Part shown: piece after piece, positions 44,783-54,965 of the stretch
Layout: each line of letters starts with the position of its first letter
How positions within the stretch are numbered: position 1 is the stretch's first letter
DNA from: Thalassotalea sp. LPB0316
Lineage (GTDB): Bacteria > Pseudomonadota > Gammaproteobacteria > Enterobacterales > Alteromonadaceae
Reading direction: 5' to 3'
DNA length: 64,000 nucleotides
Assembly (NCBI RefSeq): GCF_014898095.1
Contig: NZ_CP062946.1
Coordinates: forward strand, 2,108,001-2,172,000
Position numbers and translations under genes: made by a program
The notes under the pieces: generated by a model
Databases searched by the model: none
What the model was told of the DNA's origin: nothing
What the model saw: the letters and a program-made list of their open reading frames with translations, nothing else

Positions 44783-45544
44783 ATGAAATATCCTAAGTCA
44801 CTTTTGCCTTTGTATTTAACACTCAGCGTCAGCGGTAGCATGAGTTTGACTGTTATGGCACAAGACGTGCCCTATAGCCAAACACCGATAAACATCGATG
44901 GCCAGTTAACAGAAAATGCGTGGCAACAAGCCACGTGGCACAAACTAGAACATCATATTGTTGGCACAGTACCTACACCTGAGGACTTTTCAGGGCAATA
45001 TAAACTCTTGTGGGATGAGCAATATTTATATCTAGCGGCAAAAATTACTGACGATATTTTATTTGATCAATTTGCCAACCCTTTAGAGCGCTATTGGGAT
45101 GACGATTGTCTTGAAGTGTTTCTCGATGAAGATAACTCAGGTGGCGAACACCAGTTTAACTTTAATGCTTTTGCCTATCACATTGCCCTTGATAATCAGG
45201 CCGTTGATATTGGTTCAGAAAAAAACGGCGAGGCAGAATTTATCCTACTTAACGAGCACGTCAATAGTGTTTGGCAAAGACAATCAGAAGCACCGCATGA
45301 GGTCATTTGGGAGGTGGCCATTGAGATCCACAACGATAAATTTTTACCCAACACGAATACCGATTCAAGAGTAACGCTGAGCGAAAATAAAACCTTGGGC
45401 TTTATGTTGGCCTACTGCGATAACGACGGTTCGAGTGAACGTGAACATTTTATGGGATCTCATGCTATCAAACCGATTAATGGTGATAAAAATTTAGGTT
45501 ATAAAACTGCCGATGTATTTGGTCGGCTCAAGTTAGTTAAGTAA
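44783..45544 (+). CDS. Secreted CBM9-like carbohydrate-binding protein
   Basis: A 253-residue protein with signal peptide MKYPKSLLPLYLTLSVSGSM ending near VMA-Q and one family-9-like domain (PF06452 type). Features are INIDGQLTENAWQQATWHKL, LLWDEQYLYLAAKITDD and YWDDDCLEVFLDEDNSGGEH, where the acidic residues resemble the calcium-binding edge of CBM9. It probably binds sugar or an oxidised chain end in the periplasm or at the surface. It follows the gluconokinase by 6 bp. Confidence 0.82.
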   Translation: MKYPKSLLPLYLTLSVSGSMSLTVMAQDVPYSQTPINIDGQLTENAWQQATWHKLEHHIVGTVPTPEDFSGQYKLLWDEQYLYLAAKITDDILFDQFANPLERYWDDDCLEVFLDEDNSGGEHQFNFNAFAYHIALDNQAVDIGSEKNGEAEFILLNEHVNSVWQRQSEAPHEVIWEVAIEIHNDKFLPNTNTDSRVTLSENKTLGFMLAYCDNDGSSEREHFMGSHAIKPINGDKNLGYKTADVFGRLKLVK

Positions 45545-45561
45545 CAAATAATAAGGTTAAA

Positions 45562-48108
45562 ATGCCAATGAAGACCAAAGTATATATTGTTGCACTGGCA
45601 AGCGTGGTTGCTTTTAAATCCCAGGCTCAGCCAGATCTGAGCCACTTAAGTGAGCACCAGCAGTTAAGATTAAAGCACGTTGAAGAAAATGTTGAACGCG
45701 TTTTAAGTCAATTATCATTGAAAGAAAAAGTGTCATTGGTACACGCCAGTGGTAAGTTTCATGTCAATGCTATTGAGCGTATTGGGCTACCCGAACTGTG
45801 GCTGTCTGATGGTCCTCATGGGGTTCGCTATCAAATTGAACGCGACAGCTGGGCGCCTGCGGGGTGGGATGACGATTACTCAACCTACTTGCCACATTTA
45901 ACTTCAGTTGCAGCAAGTTGGAATGTTGACATGGCTAAGCTCCATGGTGAGGTGCTAGGGGCAGAGGCAAGAGATCGGAAAAAAGATATTATCCTCGGGC
46001 CAGGGGTTAATTTAGCAAGGCTTCCGCTGTATGGGCGAAATTTTGAGTACATGGGCGAAGACCCTTTTTTAGCGGCGAGTTTAGTTGTTCCTGTTGTTAA
46101 AGGTATTCAATCACAAGACGTCGCAGCCAATGCAAAACACTATGCATTAAATACTCAAGAGCTAAATCGAATTGGTGTTAATGCTCAGCCCGATGAGCGT
46201 ACCCTAAGAGAGATTTATTTGCCCGCTTTTGAGGCGGCGGTAAAACACGGTGGCATTTATTCGATTATGGGAGCGTATAATCAATATTACGGCACCAATA
46301 CCAATCAATCTAAACACCTCGTTAAAAAGATATTGAAAGGCCAATGGGGCTTTGATGGTGTGTTACTGACCGACTGGAATGTTGATATTAATACCTATGA
46401 AGCGGCGATGAATGGCTTGGATCTAGAAATGGGCACTAATGTTGAAAGCTATGATGATTACTTTTTTGCCAAGCCACTGTTAACGCAAATTAATCAAGGA
46501 AAAATTCCTGAAACCGTATTAGATGACAAAGTTAAACGCATTTTAAGATTGATGTTTCGCGTCGGTTTGATGGATGAGAAGCGTTTAAAAGGCGCCAGAA
46601 ACACTAAGGAGCATCAGCTAGCGGCACGTAAAATAGCAAGTGAGGGAATTGTTTTACTAAAGAATGAAGCAAACGTTTTACCACTTGAAAAGCCCAAATT
46701 ACAGAACGTACTGATCTTAGGGCCAAATGCAAATCGCGTACATGCTTTAGGCGGTGGCTCTTCAGAAGTAAAAACACCTTATGAAATAACGCCATTACAA
46801 GGTCTTAAACAGGCGCTTGGTAGCGACGTTACTATTCAAGTGATGCGAGCGCGCTCGAGTAAACTGATGCCAATTGCGGCAGATTATATTGCAAGTAAAC
46901 ATTGGACAGGAACGCCCGCATGGGCTTTGGTTCGATATACCGATCAATCATTCTCAAAAGCGGTTGAGGAGAATTGGATCGTTAACGCACAATACCAAAC
47001 GCGCTCTAGTGCGGATGAATTTGTTAAAATGACGAGCGAAATCAAACCAATGTCAACGGGCAAGCATGTGCTAAAAGCCAATGTTAACGGCGCGTTTGAA
47101 TTGCGTGTTAATGGCGAGGTAGCGTTAGTTAGTGAAACTAACATAATAACTGAGGTGATTGGTGATATCGACTTGAATGCCGGCGAAATTTATACCTTTG
47201 AAATCAAGTATTCAGGCCAAGGTGAGTTTACCCTCGGCTGGGACGCCCCTAATGATTTATTTACTGACCAAGCGACTTACTTGAACGCGGCAAAAAATGC
47301 GGATGCAGTGATTTATTTTGGCGGTCTTTCTCATGCTGATGATCGTGAAGCGATAGACCGCACCGATATGAAACTGCCAGGTGTTCAAGATGAAGTCATC
47401 AGTAAGTTACTTGAAGTTAACCCTAACACGATTGTCTTTTTAGTCGCAGGTTCAGCCGTTGAAATGCCTTGGGCTGACCATGCTAATACGATTGTCTGGG
47501 GTTGGTACGGCGGTATGGAAGCTGGCAATGCCTTTGCCGATATGCTCCTTGGAAATACTAACCCGTCGGGCAAAATGCCAATCACTTTGCCTGCAAAACT
47601 TGAACATACTGCGCCGATAATGCTCAATGATTACAACGCCACCGATGCTTTCTATAAAGAAGGTGTCTTTATTGGTTATCGGTGGTTTGAACAACAAGCG
47701 ATCAAACCGATCTTTAGTTTTGGTCATGGCTTATCTTATACTCAGTTTCAATACAGTAACTTGAAATTATTAAGTGACAAAATCGAGCCTTCGGCTAAAC
47801 AAACTGTGTTTGTAACTGTTAAGAATATAGGCAAACGCGCTGGCGCTGAAGTTGTCCAACTGTATCTACATGATAAATTATCGAGTGTTGAAAGACCTGA
47901 AAATGAGCTAAAAGGGTTTGTTAAAGTCTTTTTACAGCCTGGTCAAAGCAAAGAGGTTGCAATTGATTTGACCAGCAGAGATTTATCATTTTGGGATGTT
48001 AAATCCAATAATTGGTTAGCTGAAGCAGGTGAGTTTGAAGTGCGGTTAGGTAGTTCATTGGACGATATTAGGTTAACTAAAACCTTTGAGTTGGTTAAAA
48101 ATGATTAG
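45562..48108 (+). CDS. GH3 beta-glucosidase with PA14-like insert
   Basis: An 848-residue exported glycosidase: signal peptide MPMKTKVYIVALASVVAFKS ending near SQA-Q. The (beta/alpha)8 domain has LWLSDGPHGVRYQIE, GRNFEYMGEDPFLAASLV and the nucleophile D271 in GFDGVLLTDWNVD; the second domain begins about residue 375. A PA14-like insert spans roughly residues 430-570 (LKANVNGAFELRVNGEVALV, FTLGWDAPNDLF), and a fibronectin-like C-terminus (KNIGKRAGAEVVQLYLHDK) closes it. It probably cleaves beta-glucosides in the periplasm. ATG 45562 has AAGG five bases upstream. It overlaps the next gene by 8 nt. Confidence 0.93.
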   Translation: MPMKTKVYIVALASVVAFKSQAQPDLSHLSEHQQLRLKHVEENVERVLSQLSLKEKVSLVHASGKFHVNAIERIGLPELWLSDGPHGVRYQIERDSWAPAGWDDDYSTYLPHLTSVAASWNVDMAKLHGEVLGAEARDRKKDIILGPGVNLARLPLYGRNFEYMGEDPFLAASLVVPVVKGIQSQDVAANAKHYALNTQELNRIGVNAQPDERTLREIYLPAFEAAVKHGGIYSIMGAYNQYYGTNTNQSKHLVKKILKGQWGFDGVLLTDWNVDINTYEAAMNGLDLEMGTNVESYDDYFFAKPLLTQINQGKIPETVLDDKVKRILRLMFRVGLMDEKRLKGARNTKEHQLAARKIASEGIVLLKNEANVLPLEKPKLQNVLILGPNANRVHALGGGSSEVKTPYEITPLQGLKQALGSDVTIQVMRARSSKLMPIAADYIASKHWTGTPAWALVRYTDQSFSKAVEENWIVNAQYQTRSSADEFVKMTSEIKPMSTGKHVLKANVNGAFELRVNGEVALVSETNIITEVIGDIDLNAGEIYTFEIKYSGQGEFTLGWDAPNDLFTDQATYLNAAKNADAVIYFGGLSHADDREAIDRTDMKLPGVQDEVISKLLEVNPNTIVFLVAGSAVEMPWADHANTIVWGWYGGMEAGNAFADMLLGNTNPSGKMPITLPAKLEHTAPIMLNDYNATDAFYKEGVFIGYRWFEQQAIKPIFSFGHGLSYTQFQYSNLKLLSDKIEPSAKQTVFVTVKNIGKRAGAEVVQLYLHDKLSSVERPENELKGFVKVFLQPGQSKEVAIDLTSRDLSFWDVKSNNWLAEAGEFEVRLGSSLDDIRLTKTFELVKND

Positions 48109-49474
48109 CTTAAAACACAATAAACTATGGTTAATCTCATTGATGCTTGGGTTAAGCTTTTATCCTCGTTTTTTACCAGCACAGGTAGCAAAAAATCAAA
48201 CAGGTGCTGAACGTTATTTCACCATTAATAAAGCGAAATACGAACAACAGCTTAAAGGCTTTTGGTTAGGTCAAAATATTGCTAATTGGACGGGCTTAAT
48301 TACCGAAATGGATAAAGTAGGTACGCCTGAAACGATGCCATTCTATACCGACGATGATTGGCAAACGCGTGACTTAAAAGCTATTTGGGGCGAGTATGTT
48401 CCACACAGTAACGTGATAGACTTTTATATTGAACCCGAATTGAGTGTTTGGGGCTCAGATGATGATACCGACATTGAATATATCTATCTGCATCTATTAA
48501 GCCAACACCAAGTCACTATGCTTAGCGCAAAACAAATCCAAGCAGGATGGCTTAACCATATCTACAGCGAAGTCGACGCACCGCTATATAAAAAATTCCC
48601 CGACAGCAAGCCACAAAAAGAAAACTTTTTGTGGGAGTCAAACCAACGAGCATATGAGTTGATGCAGCAGGGATTGTTACCGCCTGAGACATCCTTGGCG
48701 AAAAATAATCGTAAGTCTCAGATGATAGACGCTCAGCTTACTACTGAAGTGTTTGGCTTGTTGTCGCCAACCAATGTCGCCATAGCTAAAAAGATTAGTG
48801 CCTTACCGATCAGTGTCTCTGCTAGTGGTGAGGCGGCAGAAATAGCTAATTATTATGTCGCCATGCACGCGCTTGCCAGCGCGGTAGACCATGCGAAACC
48901 AAGAGCAGAGCAAATAGAGAGTATCGCCCTGGAAGCAAGGCATCAGCTCAGTGACGAGTTGTATCCAGCTAAAATGTTTGATGCGATTTGGGCTCACTAT
49001 AAAGCAAATCCGAATATCGACGATTGGGAGTCAACGAGAGACTTCGTTTATCACAGATATCAACTAACTGAACACGATGGTTATCACTATGGTGATCCCT
49101 TTGAGGCAGGGATAAATTTTGCAGCCAGTTTAGTGAGTCTTTTTTATGGCCAAGGCGATATCAAAAAGACGATAAAAATTGGTAGTTTAGTCGGTTGGGA
49201 TGCTGACAATCCAACCGCGACTTGGGGTGGTTTATTAGGTTTTATGTACGGTCACCAAGGTGTTATTGATGCGTTTAACCTCACTTCTGTATCTGAAGAT
49301 TATTGGATACATAGAACACGTCGAAACTTTCCCGACTACACGCCAGACAGAGACGGAGAAGACAATTTTTCATTGATGGCTGCAAGAATGCTACAAATCA
49401 TTGATCGGATTGTATTAAATGAGCTCAATGGTGAGGTTGATAAAAATTGCAATTGTTGGTTGATACCTAATTAA
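48101..49474 (+). CDS. ADP-ribosylglycohydrolase-fold protein, exported
   Basis: A 457-residue protein with an N-terminal hydrophobic signal (MISLKHNKLWLISLMLGLSF). ADP-ribosylglycohydrolase-family features are WLGQNIANWTGLITEMDKVG at the N-terminal edge, DDDTDIEYIYLHLL (acidic metal-binding motif) and SLVGWDADNPTATWGGLLGF, the second metal motif (D-x-D plus T). Members in plant-polysaccharide loci are thought to act on sugar derivatives rather than ADP-ribose, and the export signal fits this. I chose ATG 48101, coupled to the end of GH3 (AATGATTAG), over TTG 48086. Substrate unknown. Confidence 0.82.
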   Translation: MISLKHNKLWLISLMLGLSFYPRFLPAQVAKNQTGAERYFTINKAKYEQQLKGFWLGQNIANWTGLITEMDKVGTPETMPFYTDDDWQTRDLKAIWGEYVPHSNVIDFYIEPELSVWGSDDDTDIEYIYLHLLSQHQVTMLSAKQIQAGWLNHIYSEVDAPLYKKFPDSKPQKENFLWESNQRAYELMQQGLLPPETSLAKNNRKSQMIDAQLTTEVFGLLSPTNVAIAKKISALPISVSASGEAAEIANYYVAMHALASAVDHAKPRAEQIESIALEARHQLSDELYPAKMFDAIWAHYKANPNIDDWESTRDFVYHRYQLTEHDGYHYGDPFEAGINFAASLVSLFYGQGDIKKTIKIGSLVGWDADNPTATWGGLLGFMYGHQGVIDAFNLTSVSEDYWIHRTRRNFPDYTPDRDGEDNFSLMAARMLQIIDRIVLNELNGEVDKNCNCWLIPN

Positions 49475-49630
49475 TAAAAAATAATAGTCAGCTTCCATTT
49501 CGGCCTAATCGTTACTTTTACTGAGCGAAGTAAACTCGACTAAAGATCGCAAATTGCGATAAAACCAATGTTTGATAACATCGAGTGAGTATACATCCAT
49601 GTCTACTCACTAAAATAAACGGGCAGTTTT

Positions 49631-51184
49631 TTAATCTTTATCGCCCAACCAGTTGATGCGGTATAAATCGCGGCGTCTGTCGAGATAGTTGCGCACCGAA
49701 CCTTGATTTTGCAAAGTGTTGAGTTTTTCTAAGTCGAGATCAACGATCAAGGTCATCTCGGTATTAGGTGTTGTTTCCGCCATGATCGCATCGTGCGGGA
49801 ATGAAAAATCTGACGGTGAAAATACGGCCGATTGCGCATATTGAATATCGGCGCCGTCAACATTAGGTAAATTACCAACACTCCCTGAGATGGCAACATA
49901 GCACTCATTTTCAATCGCTCGAGCTTGGGCACAACAACGCACCCTCAAATAGGCATTTTTGGTATCGGTCCAAAACGGAACAAATAGAATTTGCATGCCT
50001 TGTTCAGATTGCAAGCGAGCAAGTTCAGGAAACTCAATGTCGTAACAAATCAAAATGCCAATTTTGCCGAAATCGGTATCAAAAACATTGAGTTGGTTAC
50101 CGCCTTGCATGATCCAAGCACTCTTTTCATGAGGTGTAGGATGGATTTTATATTGCGATTCAATCGTGCCATCGCGGCGACAAAAATAGGAAACATTGTA
50201 AAGCTGTTTATCTTCAATTAACGGCAGTGAGCCGGCAATAATATTGATGTTATAAGTCACCGCAAGGTGAGATATTGCTTCGATAATATCCGCCGAAAAC
50301 TCTGCTAGTGCTTTAATTGAGTCAATTGAGCTTTGGTGTTTTTCAATCCCCATTAATGGCGCGTTAAAAAACTCCGGTAATAGCGTTAAATCACATTGAT
50401 AATCAGAGAGCGCGTCAATAAAAAATTCGACCTGCTGAATAAGTTCATCGACCGAGCCAAGTGGCCGCATTTGCCATTGCACACAACCAACGCGCGCGGT
50501 TTTCTTCACGGCGCCAAACAGCGGTGATTTATCACTTTCATAGTACAGGTTCGTCCACTCGAGCAAGGTGGCATAACCTTTTGACTCTTTATCTTCTGGC
50601 AAGTATTCATTGAGAACGCGGCGCACTTCAAAGTCGTTAGATAATTGAAAGGTTAAAATGGGATCGTAGATCTCTTTCTTTTTTACTAATTCAATATATT
50701 TTTGCGGCGACATTTTATCCGCGTGATGCTGGTAGTTTGGAATTCGGCCGCCCGCAACAATCGACTTGAGGTTTAAATTTTGGCACAACTCTTTGCGCGC
50801 TTCATAAAGCCGGCGCCCTAAACGCATACCTTGATAATCTGGATGGACAACAACTTCCGCGCCATAAAGCACATCGCCAAGCGGATCGTGGGTGGTGAGG
50901 TAGGCATCTCCGGTGATTTCATCATAGGTGTGATGATCGCCAAATTTGTCATAATCAACGATCAGGGAAAAGGCGGCTGCCACTACTTTGCCGTGATCTT
51001 CAATACATATTTGCCCTTCAGGAAAATTGTTAAGTTGCGACCTAAACTTTTTCTCTGGCCAAGCGCCACCCATATCTGGGTAGAGTAGATCCATGATTTC
51101 TTTTAAGTTGTGGTAATCGCTCAGTTCAAGATTGCGCAAATTGAGTTTGTGCTCTGAGCTTTCGATTAAAATATCATCGTCCAT
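49631..51184 (-). CDS. GNAT acetyltransferase fused to a carbon-nitrogen hydrolase
   Basis: A 517-residue two-domain protein. Residues up to about 215 are a GNAT domain (LNLRNLELSDYHNLKEIMDL, VVVHPDYQGMRLGRRLYEAR with the acetyl-CoA loop G-x-x-x-G-x). Residues about 235-515 are a nitrilase-superfamily domain with the Glu-Lys-Cys triad in LLPEFFNAPLM, QYKIHPTPHEKSAW and GILICYDIEFPELARL. The same fusion occurs widely in bacteria; its substrate is unknown. I chose ATG 51184 over 51244 because AGAGG lies five bases upstream. Single gene, convergent with the sugar operon. Confidence 0.9.
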   Translation of the reverse strand: MDDDILIESSEHKLNLRNLELSDYHNLKEIMDLLYPDMGGAWPEKKFRSQLNNFPEGQICIEDHGKVVAAAFSLIVDYDKFGDHHTYDEITGDAYLTTHDPLGDVLYGAEVVVHPDYQGMRLGRRLYEARKELCQNLNLKSIVAGGRIPNYQHHADKMSPQKYIELVKKKEIYDPILTFQLSNDFEVRRVLNEYLPEDKESKGYATLLEWTNLYYESDKSPLFGAVKKTARVGCVQWQMRPLGSVDELIQQVEFFIDALSDYQCDLTLLPEFFNAPLMGIEKHQSSIDSIKALAEFSADIIEAISHLAVTYNINIIAGSLPLIEDKQLYNVSYFCRRDGTIESQYKIHPTPHEKSAWIMQGGNQLNVFDTDFGKIGILICYDIEFPELARLQSEQGMQILFVPFWTDTKNAYLRVRCCAQARAIENECYVAISGSVGNLPNVDGADIQYAQSAVFSPSDFSFPHDAIMAETTPNTEMTLIVDLDLEKLNTLQNQGSVRNYLDRRRDLYRINWLGDKD

Positions 51185-51387
51185 TGTGACCTCTGCTAAA
51201 ACACTATCGGCCTGTTTGCGCACAAGAATAGGGTGGCTGCGCATTAGGAGTTAATTTACCAGCATAATAGGCGCGCTAAAACGCTGTGGAGAAAATATAC
51301 ATCTCGCTTAGATTAGGGTCGATATTTATTTTATTTTTTCAATAAAAATAGCCATAGCAGGTTTATTGCTGCACTTCGATGGCCTCA

Positions 51388-53235
51388 CTACGCTTGATAA
51401 ACTTGTTTGCCGTCCATCCAGGTTTCTAATACCTTAATATTTTTGATCTCATCGGGTGCAACTTTGCGTGGGTCGTTTGCTAAAATAACCATATCAGCCA
51501 GCTTGCCAACTTCGAGGCTACCTATTTCGTGTTCTGAAAAAAGTTGCCAAGCAGCTTCTGAAGTTATCGCGCGAATAGCGCTCTCAACGCTAATTCGTTC
51601 ATTAGGTGCAAGCACGTAATCGGGCTCCTTCCGCGTTTTTCGGGTAACTGCCATTTCTATCATGTGAAGCGGTACAGGGTCTGTTACCATAAAGTCTGAG
51701 TGCAAAGTAAAACCGACACCGGCCTTTTCTAAGCTATTACAACGATCGAGAAGGGTGGCTTTTTCTTCACCAAAGACTTCATCACGCATTGCTACTCCCC
51801 AGTAATGAACGTGGCCAATTAGAAAACTTGCTGATACATCTAGCGCTTTCATACGTTGAATTTGATCATTGTGTAGTATTGAGCAGTGTTCAATTCTCGT
51901 GCGAACATTCTTCATATCAACGCCGGCGTCACGCATGGCTTGGCAGACGTCGAGAATATTATCGATAGCGGCATCTCCATTGCCGTGAATTGCCAGTTGC
52001 CAGCCTTTTTGTGCGCGCTCAATGGCTCTAGTCGTTAGCTCTTCCGTTGACATATATGCCAAACCGTGGCTATCGGAATTTAAATAGGGTGCTCTTTGTA
52101 ACCCGGTATAGCCTTGATTTGAGCCATCGGCGACAAATTTATAGCCAGCGACTCGTGCTAGGGCATCACCTCGTTGTGGCGTAACGTTCGCATCATCCCA
52201 CGCCTCTTCACCAATGGAATAAAAGGGATAAGCGCGGATACGGGCAGCAAGTTTACCTGTGCGTGCAGCCGCTTCCATGACACTGTGATCAGCCGGGGAC
52301 TGTGATAACGCACCGAGTGATAGTTCGCTAACCGTTGTTAACCCGTATTGGCTCCACTTCTTGAGTAAATTAATTAATGCATTGGTTGGATCTGCCTCTG
52401 CAAGTGCAGGGTAAGCCCCCACGACTTGTAAAAAGGCTATGTTATTCTTGATAACGCCTGTTAGCTGGCCCTGTTTATTTCGAACAAACTCGGCACCTAG
52501 GGGATTTTTGATATCGTCTGGGATACCGGCGACTTCAAACGCTTTTGAGTTGGCATAAGCTAAGTGGCCTGACGCATTAAGTACGAAAATTGGGTGCTGT
52601 GTCGATATCGCGTCGAGTTCTTTAAAAGTTAATTCATCTAACCCCGTCTGAATTGAAGGGTCAAAGTTACGTGCAACTATCCACTCACCCTCAGCTTTTT
52701 GTTGGGCTAGCATAGTTAAGTGTGCTAAAACTTGGTCAACCGCATCAAAACGTGCCATCCCAACGTATTCCATAATATCGTCGACGATTGAACCAGCGAC
52801 AACATGGGTATGGGGATCAATAAAACCCGGTAGCATGGTTTTACCATGCAACTCTACAACCTTGACATTAGCACCTGCGCTAGCAAGTACCTTGTCTTTT
52901 GCACCTACAGCAATAATTTTATTCCCGCGAATCGCCATGGCTTCAGCTTGTGAAAATTCGGTGTCGACGGTCAGTATTGTGCCTCCGGTAAAGACTGTGG
53001 TTTGTTGTTCAACAACTGGACTACATGAGGGAATACTAGGTAAAAATAAAGCGGTACCTGCGACCATGCTGCCTTTTAGGAAAGTTCGTCTATCAATGGT
53101 TTTGTATTGGCTAGTTTGAGTAGCAGCTACTTTAGATAAGCTAGCAACTGAAAGCTTCGAAACAATGTTATTTGTTTTAAAAAGTGCGCCAAAATCAGGG
53201 CTACAACAAGCGCATCGATAAATTTCTTTCTTCAT
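51388..53235 (-). CDS. Exported amidohydrolase family 3 protein (YtcJ-like)
   Basis: A 615-residue protein. An N-terminal segment MKKEIYRCACCSPDFGALF precedes a Tat-like signal (DRRTFLKGSMVAGTALFLPS) with a lipobox-like SIPSC. The amidohydrolase domain has MLPGFIDPHTHVVAGSI (metal His pair), an Ile-His of LAIHGNGDAA, and EHCSILHNDQIQRM; YLAPNERISVESAIRAITSE-type C-terminal features are present in YVLAPNERISVESAIRAITS. Family members hydrolyse N-substituted amides or related bonds, zinc-dependent. The Cys-rich leader before the Tat motif is unusual. No related gene nearby. Confidence 0.88.
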   Translation of the reverse strand: MKKEIYRCACCSPDFGALFKTNNIVSKLSVASLSKVAATQTSQYKTIDRRTFLKGSMVAGTALFLPSIPSCSPVVEQQTTVFTGGTILTVDTEFSQAEAMAIRGNKIIAVGAKDKVLASAGANVKVVELHGKTMLPGFIDPHTHVVAGSIVDDIMEYVGMARFDAVDQVLAHLTMLAQQKAEGEWIVARNFDPSIQTGLDELTFKELDAISTQHPIFVLNASGHLAYANSKAFEVAGIPDDIKNPLGAEFVRNKQGQLTGVIKNNIAFLQVVGAYPALAEADPTNALINLLKKWSQYGLTTVSELSLGALSQSPADHSVMEAAARTGKLAARIRAYPFYSIGEEAWDDANVTPQRGDALARVAGYKFVADGSNQGYTGLQRAPYLNSDSHGLAYMSTEELTTRAIERAQKGWQLAIHGNGDAAIDNILDVCQAMRDAGVDMKNVRTRIEHCSILHNDQIQRMKALDVSASFLIGHVHYWGVAMRDEVFGEEKATLLDRCNSLEKAGVGFTLHSDFMVTDPVPLHMIEMAVTRKTRKEPDYVLAPNERISVESAIRAITSEAAWQLFSEHEIGSLEVGKLADMVILANDPRKVAPDEIKNIKVLETWMDGKQVYQA

Positions 53236-53548
53236 GTGTTTTCCTTACACTGTTAGGAATGAACGAACATATTTATTGACCCATAGACCAACGCTAAACA
53301 TAGCAAGTAGTCAATAAATAGCCAAGTATACATAAATAGATTCATGCTGAACTAACAGTAAGAAATAAATAGTAAAATAATTACTATATTGTCCTAGAGA
53401 GAATTTATTAGCAGGGGTATTCGGCTATTTTTACAGCGAACAACAAGTTATTTTTACATTACCCTTTAGATAGTAAAAAAAAGCGAGTAGAATATCGACG
53501 GCCTAAGTTAGGCCTAAAAGGCTGACTTTTATCAATAGGAAAATATAT
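53236..53548 (+). promoter_or_regulatory. Upstream region of pyrH with likely promoter
   Basis: A 313-bp interval. TTTAGA (53465-53470), 17-bp spacer, TAGAAT (53488-53493) is a plausible promoter. Immediately after is the palindrome GGCCTAAGTTAGGCC (53500-53514). No rpsB or tsf genes or remnants are seen. Confidence 0.45.
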
Positions 53549-54286
53549 ATGAGCACCAACCCGAAACCTGTTTATCGTAGAATTTTGTTAAAACTTAGTG
53601 GTGAAGCCTTAATGGGCGATGAAGGCTTTGGTATTGATCCAAAGATCTTAGATCGCATGGCGCAAGAAATTAAAGAACTGGTTGAAATGGGTATCCAAGT
53701 AGGTCTTGTTATCGGTGGTGGTAACTTGTTCCGCGGTGCAGGCCTTGCAGACGCAGGGATGAACCGCGTAGTTGGCGACCAAATGGGTATGCTAGCTACC
53801 GTGATGAACGGCTTGGCAATGCGCGATGCACTTCACCGTGCTTTTGTAAATGCTCGTTTGATGTCGGCCATTGATTTAGCGGGTGTTTGTGACACATACA
53901 ACTGGGCAGAGGCGATTAGCTTATTGAAGTCTGGCCGCGTAGTAATTTTTAGTGCCGGTACGGGTAACCCGTTCTTCACTACCGATTCAGCAGCGTGTTT
54001 ACGCGGTATTGAAATCGAAGCTGACGCGGTGATTAAAGCCACCAAAGTTGACGGGATTTACTCAGATGACCCTGTTAAGAACCCAGAAGCAGAGCTTTAC
54101 CACAACCTTACTTACAGTGAAGTGTTAGAAAAAGAATTAAAGGTGATGGACTTAGCAGCATTTACGCTAGCCCGTGACCACTCAATGCCAATTCGTGTAT
54201 TTAACATGAACAAACCAGGCGCATTAAAGAACGTAATTATGGGTGAAGAAGAAGGTACAACTATCGATCACTCAGAAAACTTTTAA
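53549..54286 (+). CDS. pyrH: UMP kinase
   Basis: Phosphorylates UMP to UDP; a 245-residue hexameric cytosolic enzyme of the amino-acid-kinase fold, near the usual length. Motifs: [58 protein letters not shown], and [20 protein letters not shown]. First gene of the envelope/translation run that continues to the end of the window. Confidence 0.97.
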   Translation: MSTNPKPVYRRILLKLSGEALMGDEGFGIDPKILDRMAQEIKELVEMGIQVGLVIGGGNLFRGAGLADAGMNRVVGDQMGMLATVMNGLAMRDALHRAFVNARLMSAIDLAGVCDTYNWAEAISLLKSGRVVIFSAGTGNPFFTTDSAACLRGIEIEADAVIKATKVDGIYSDDPVKNPEAELYHNLTYSEVLEKELKVMDLAAFTLARDHSMPIRVFNMNKPGALKNVIMGEEEGTTIDHSENF

Positions 54287-54384
54287 AATAAAAAACGATT
54301 AATCAGTGAGACAACCTTTTAATGTCGCTAGCAAAATAACCATTGTTGCTGGTGATATTAGGCGAATTACCAAGGATATTTATT

Positions 54385-54942
54385 GTGATTGACGAAATTA
54401 AACAAGACGCTAAAGAGCGTATGAGCAAAAGCGTAGAAGCGCTAAAAGTAAATTTAAACAAAGTGCGCACAGGTCGTGCTCACCCATCGTTATTAGATAA
54501 CGTAACTGTTGAGTACTACGGTGTTGATACACCGCTTAACCAAGTGGGTAACGTATCTGTACCAGATGCTCGTACTTTAGCAATTACCGTGTTCGACAAG
54601 GGCATGATCAGCGCTGTTGAAAAAGCGATTTTAAAGTCTGATTTAGGCTTAAATCCGGCATCGCAAGGGACGTTAATTCGCATTCCATTGCCACCGTTAA
54701 CAGAAGAGCGTCGCAAAGACTTAGTTCGCGTAGTTAAAGGTGAAGCGGAAAATGGTAAAGTTGCCATTCGCAATATCCGCCGCGATGCTAACTCAGATAT
54801 CAAAGGGCTAAACAAAGAAAAAGAGATTAGCGATGATGAAATGCACCAAGCTGAAGATGAGATCCAAAAGATCACTGATACATTTGTTAAGCAGGTTGAT
54901 GCAATTTTAGCCGAAAAAGAAGCGGAGTTAATGGAAATTTAA
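54385..54942 (+). CDS. frr: Ribosome recycling factor
   Basis: With EF-G splits post-termination ribosomes. The product has 185 residues, the standard size: helical domain [59 protein letters not shown] and [13 protein letters not shown] [17 protein letters not shown]. The start is GTG 54385 with AAGGAT seven bases upstream; the frame extends further 5' but only this start matches the family. Confidence 0.97.
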   Translation: MIDEIKQDAKERMSKSVEALKVNLNKVRTGRAHPSLLDNVTVEYYGVDTPLNQVGNVSVPDARTLAITVFDKGMISAVEKAILKSDLGLNPASQGTLIRIPLPPLTEERRKDLVRVVKGEAENGKVAIRNIRRDANSDIKGLNKEKEISDDEMHQAEDEIQKITDTFVKQVDAILAEKEAELMEI

Positions 54943-54965
54943 GGTTTTCATTGCTTATTCAATTG

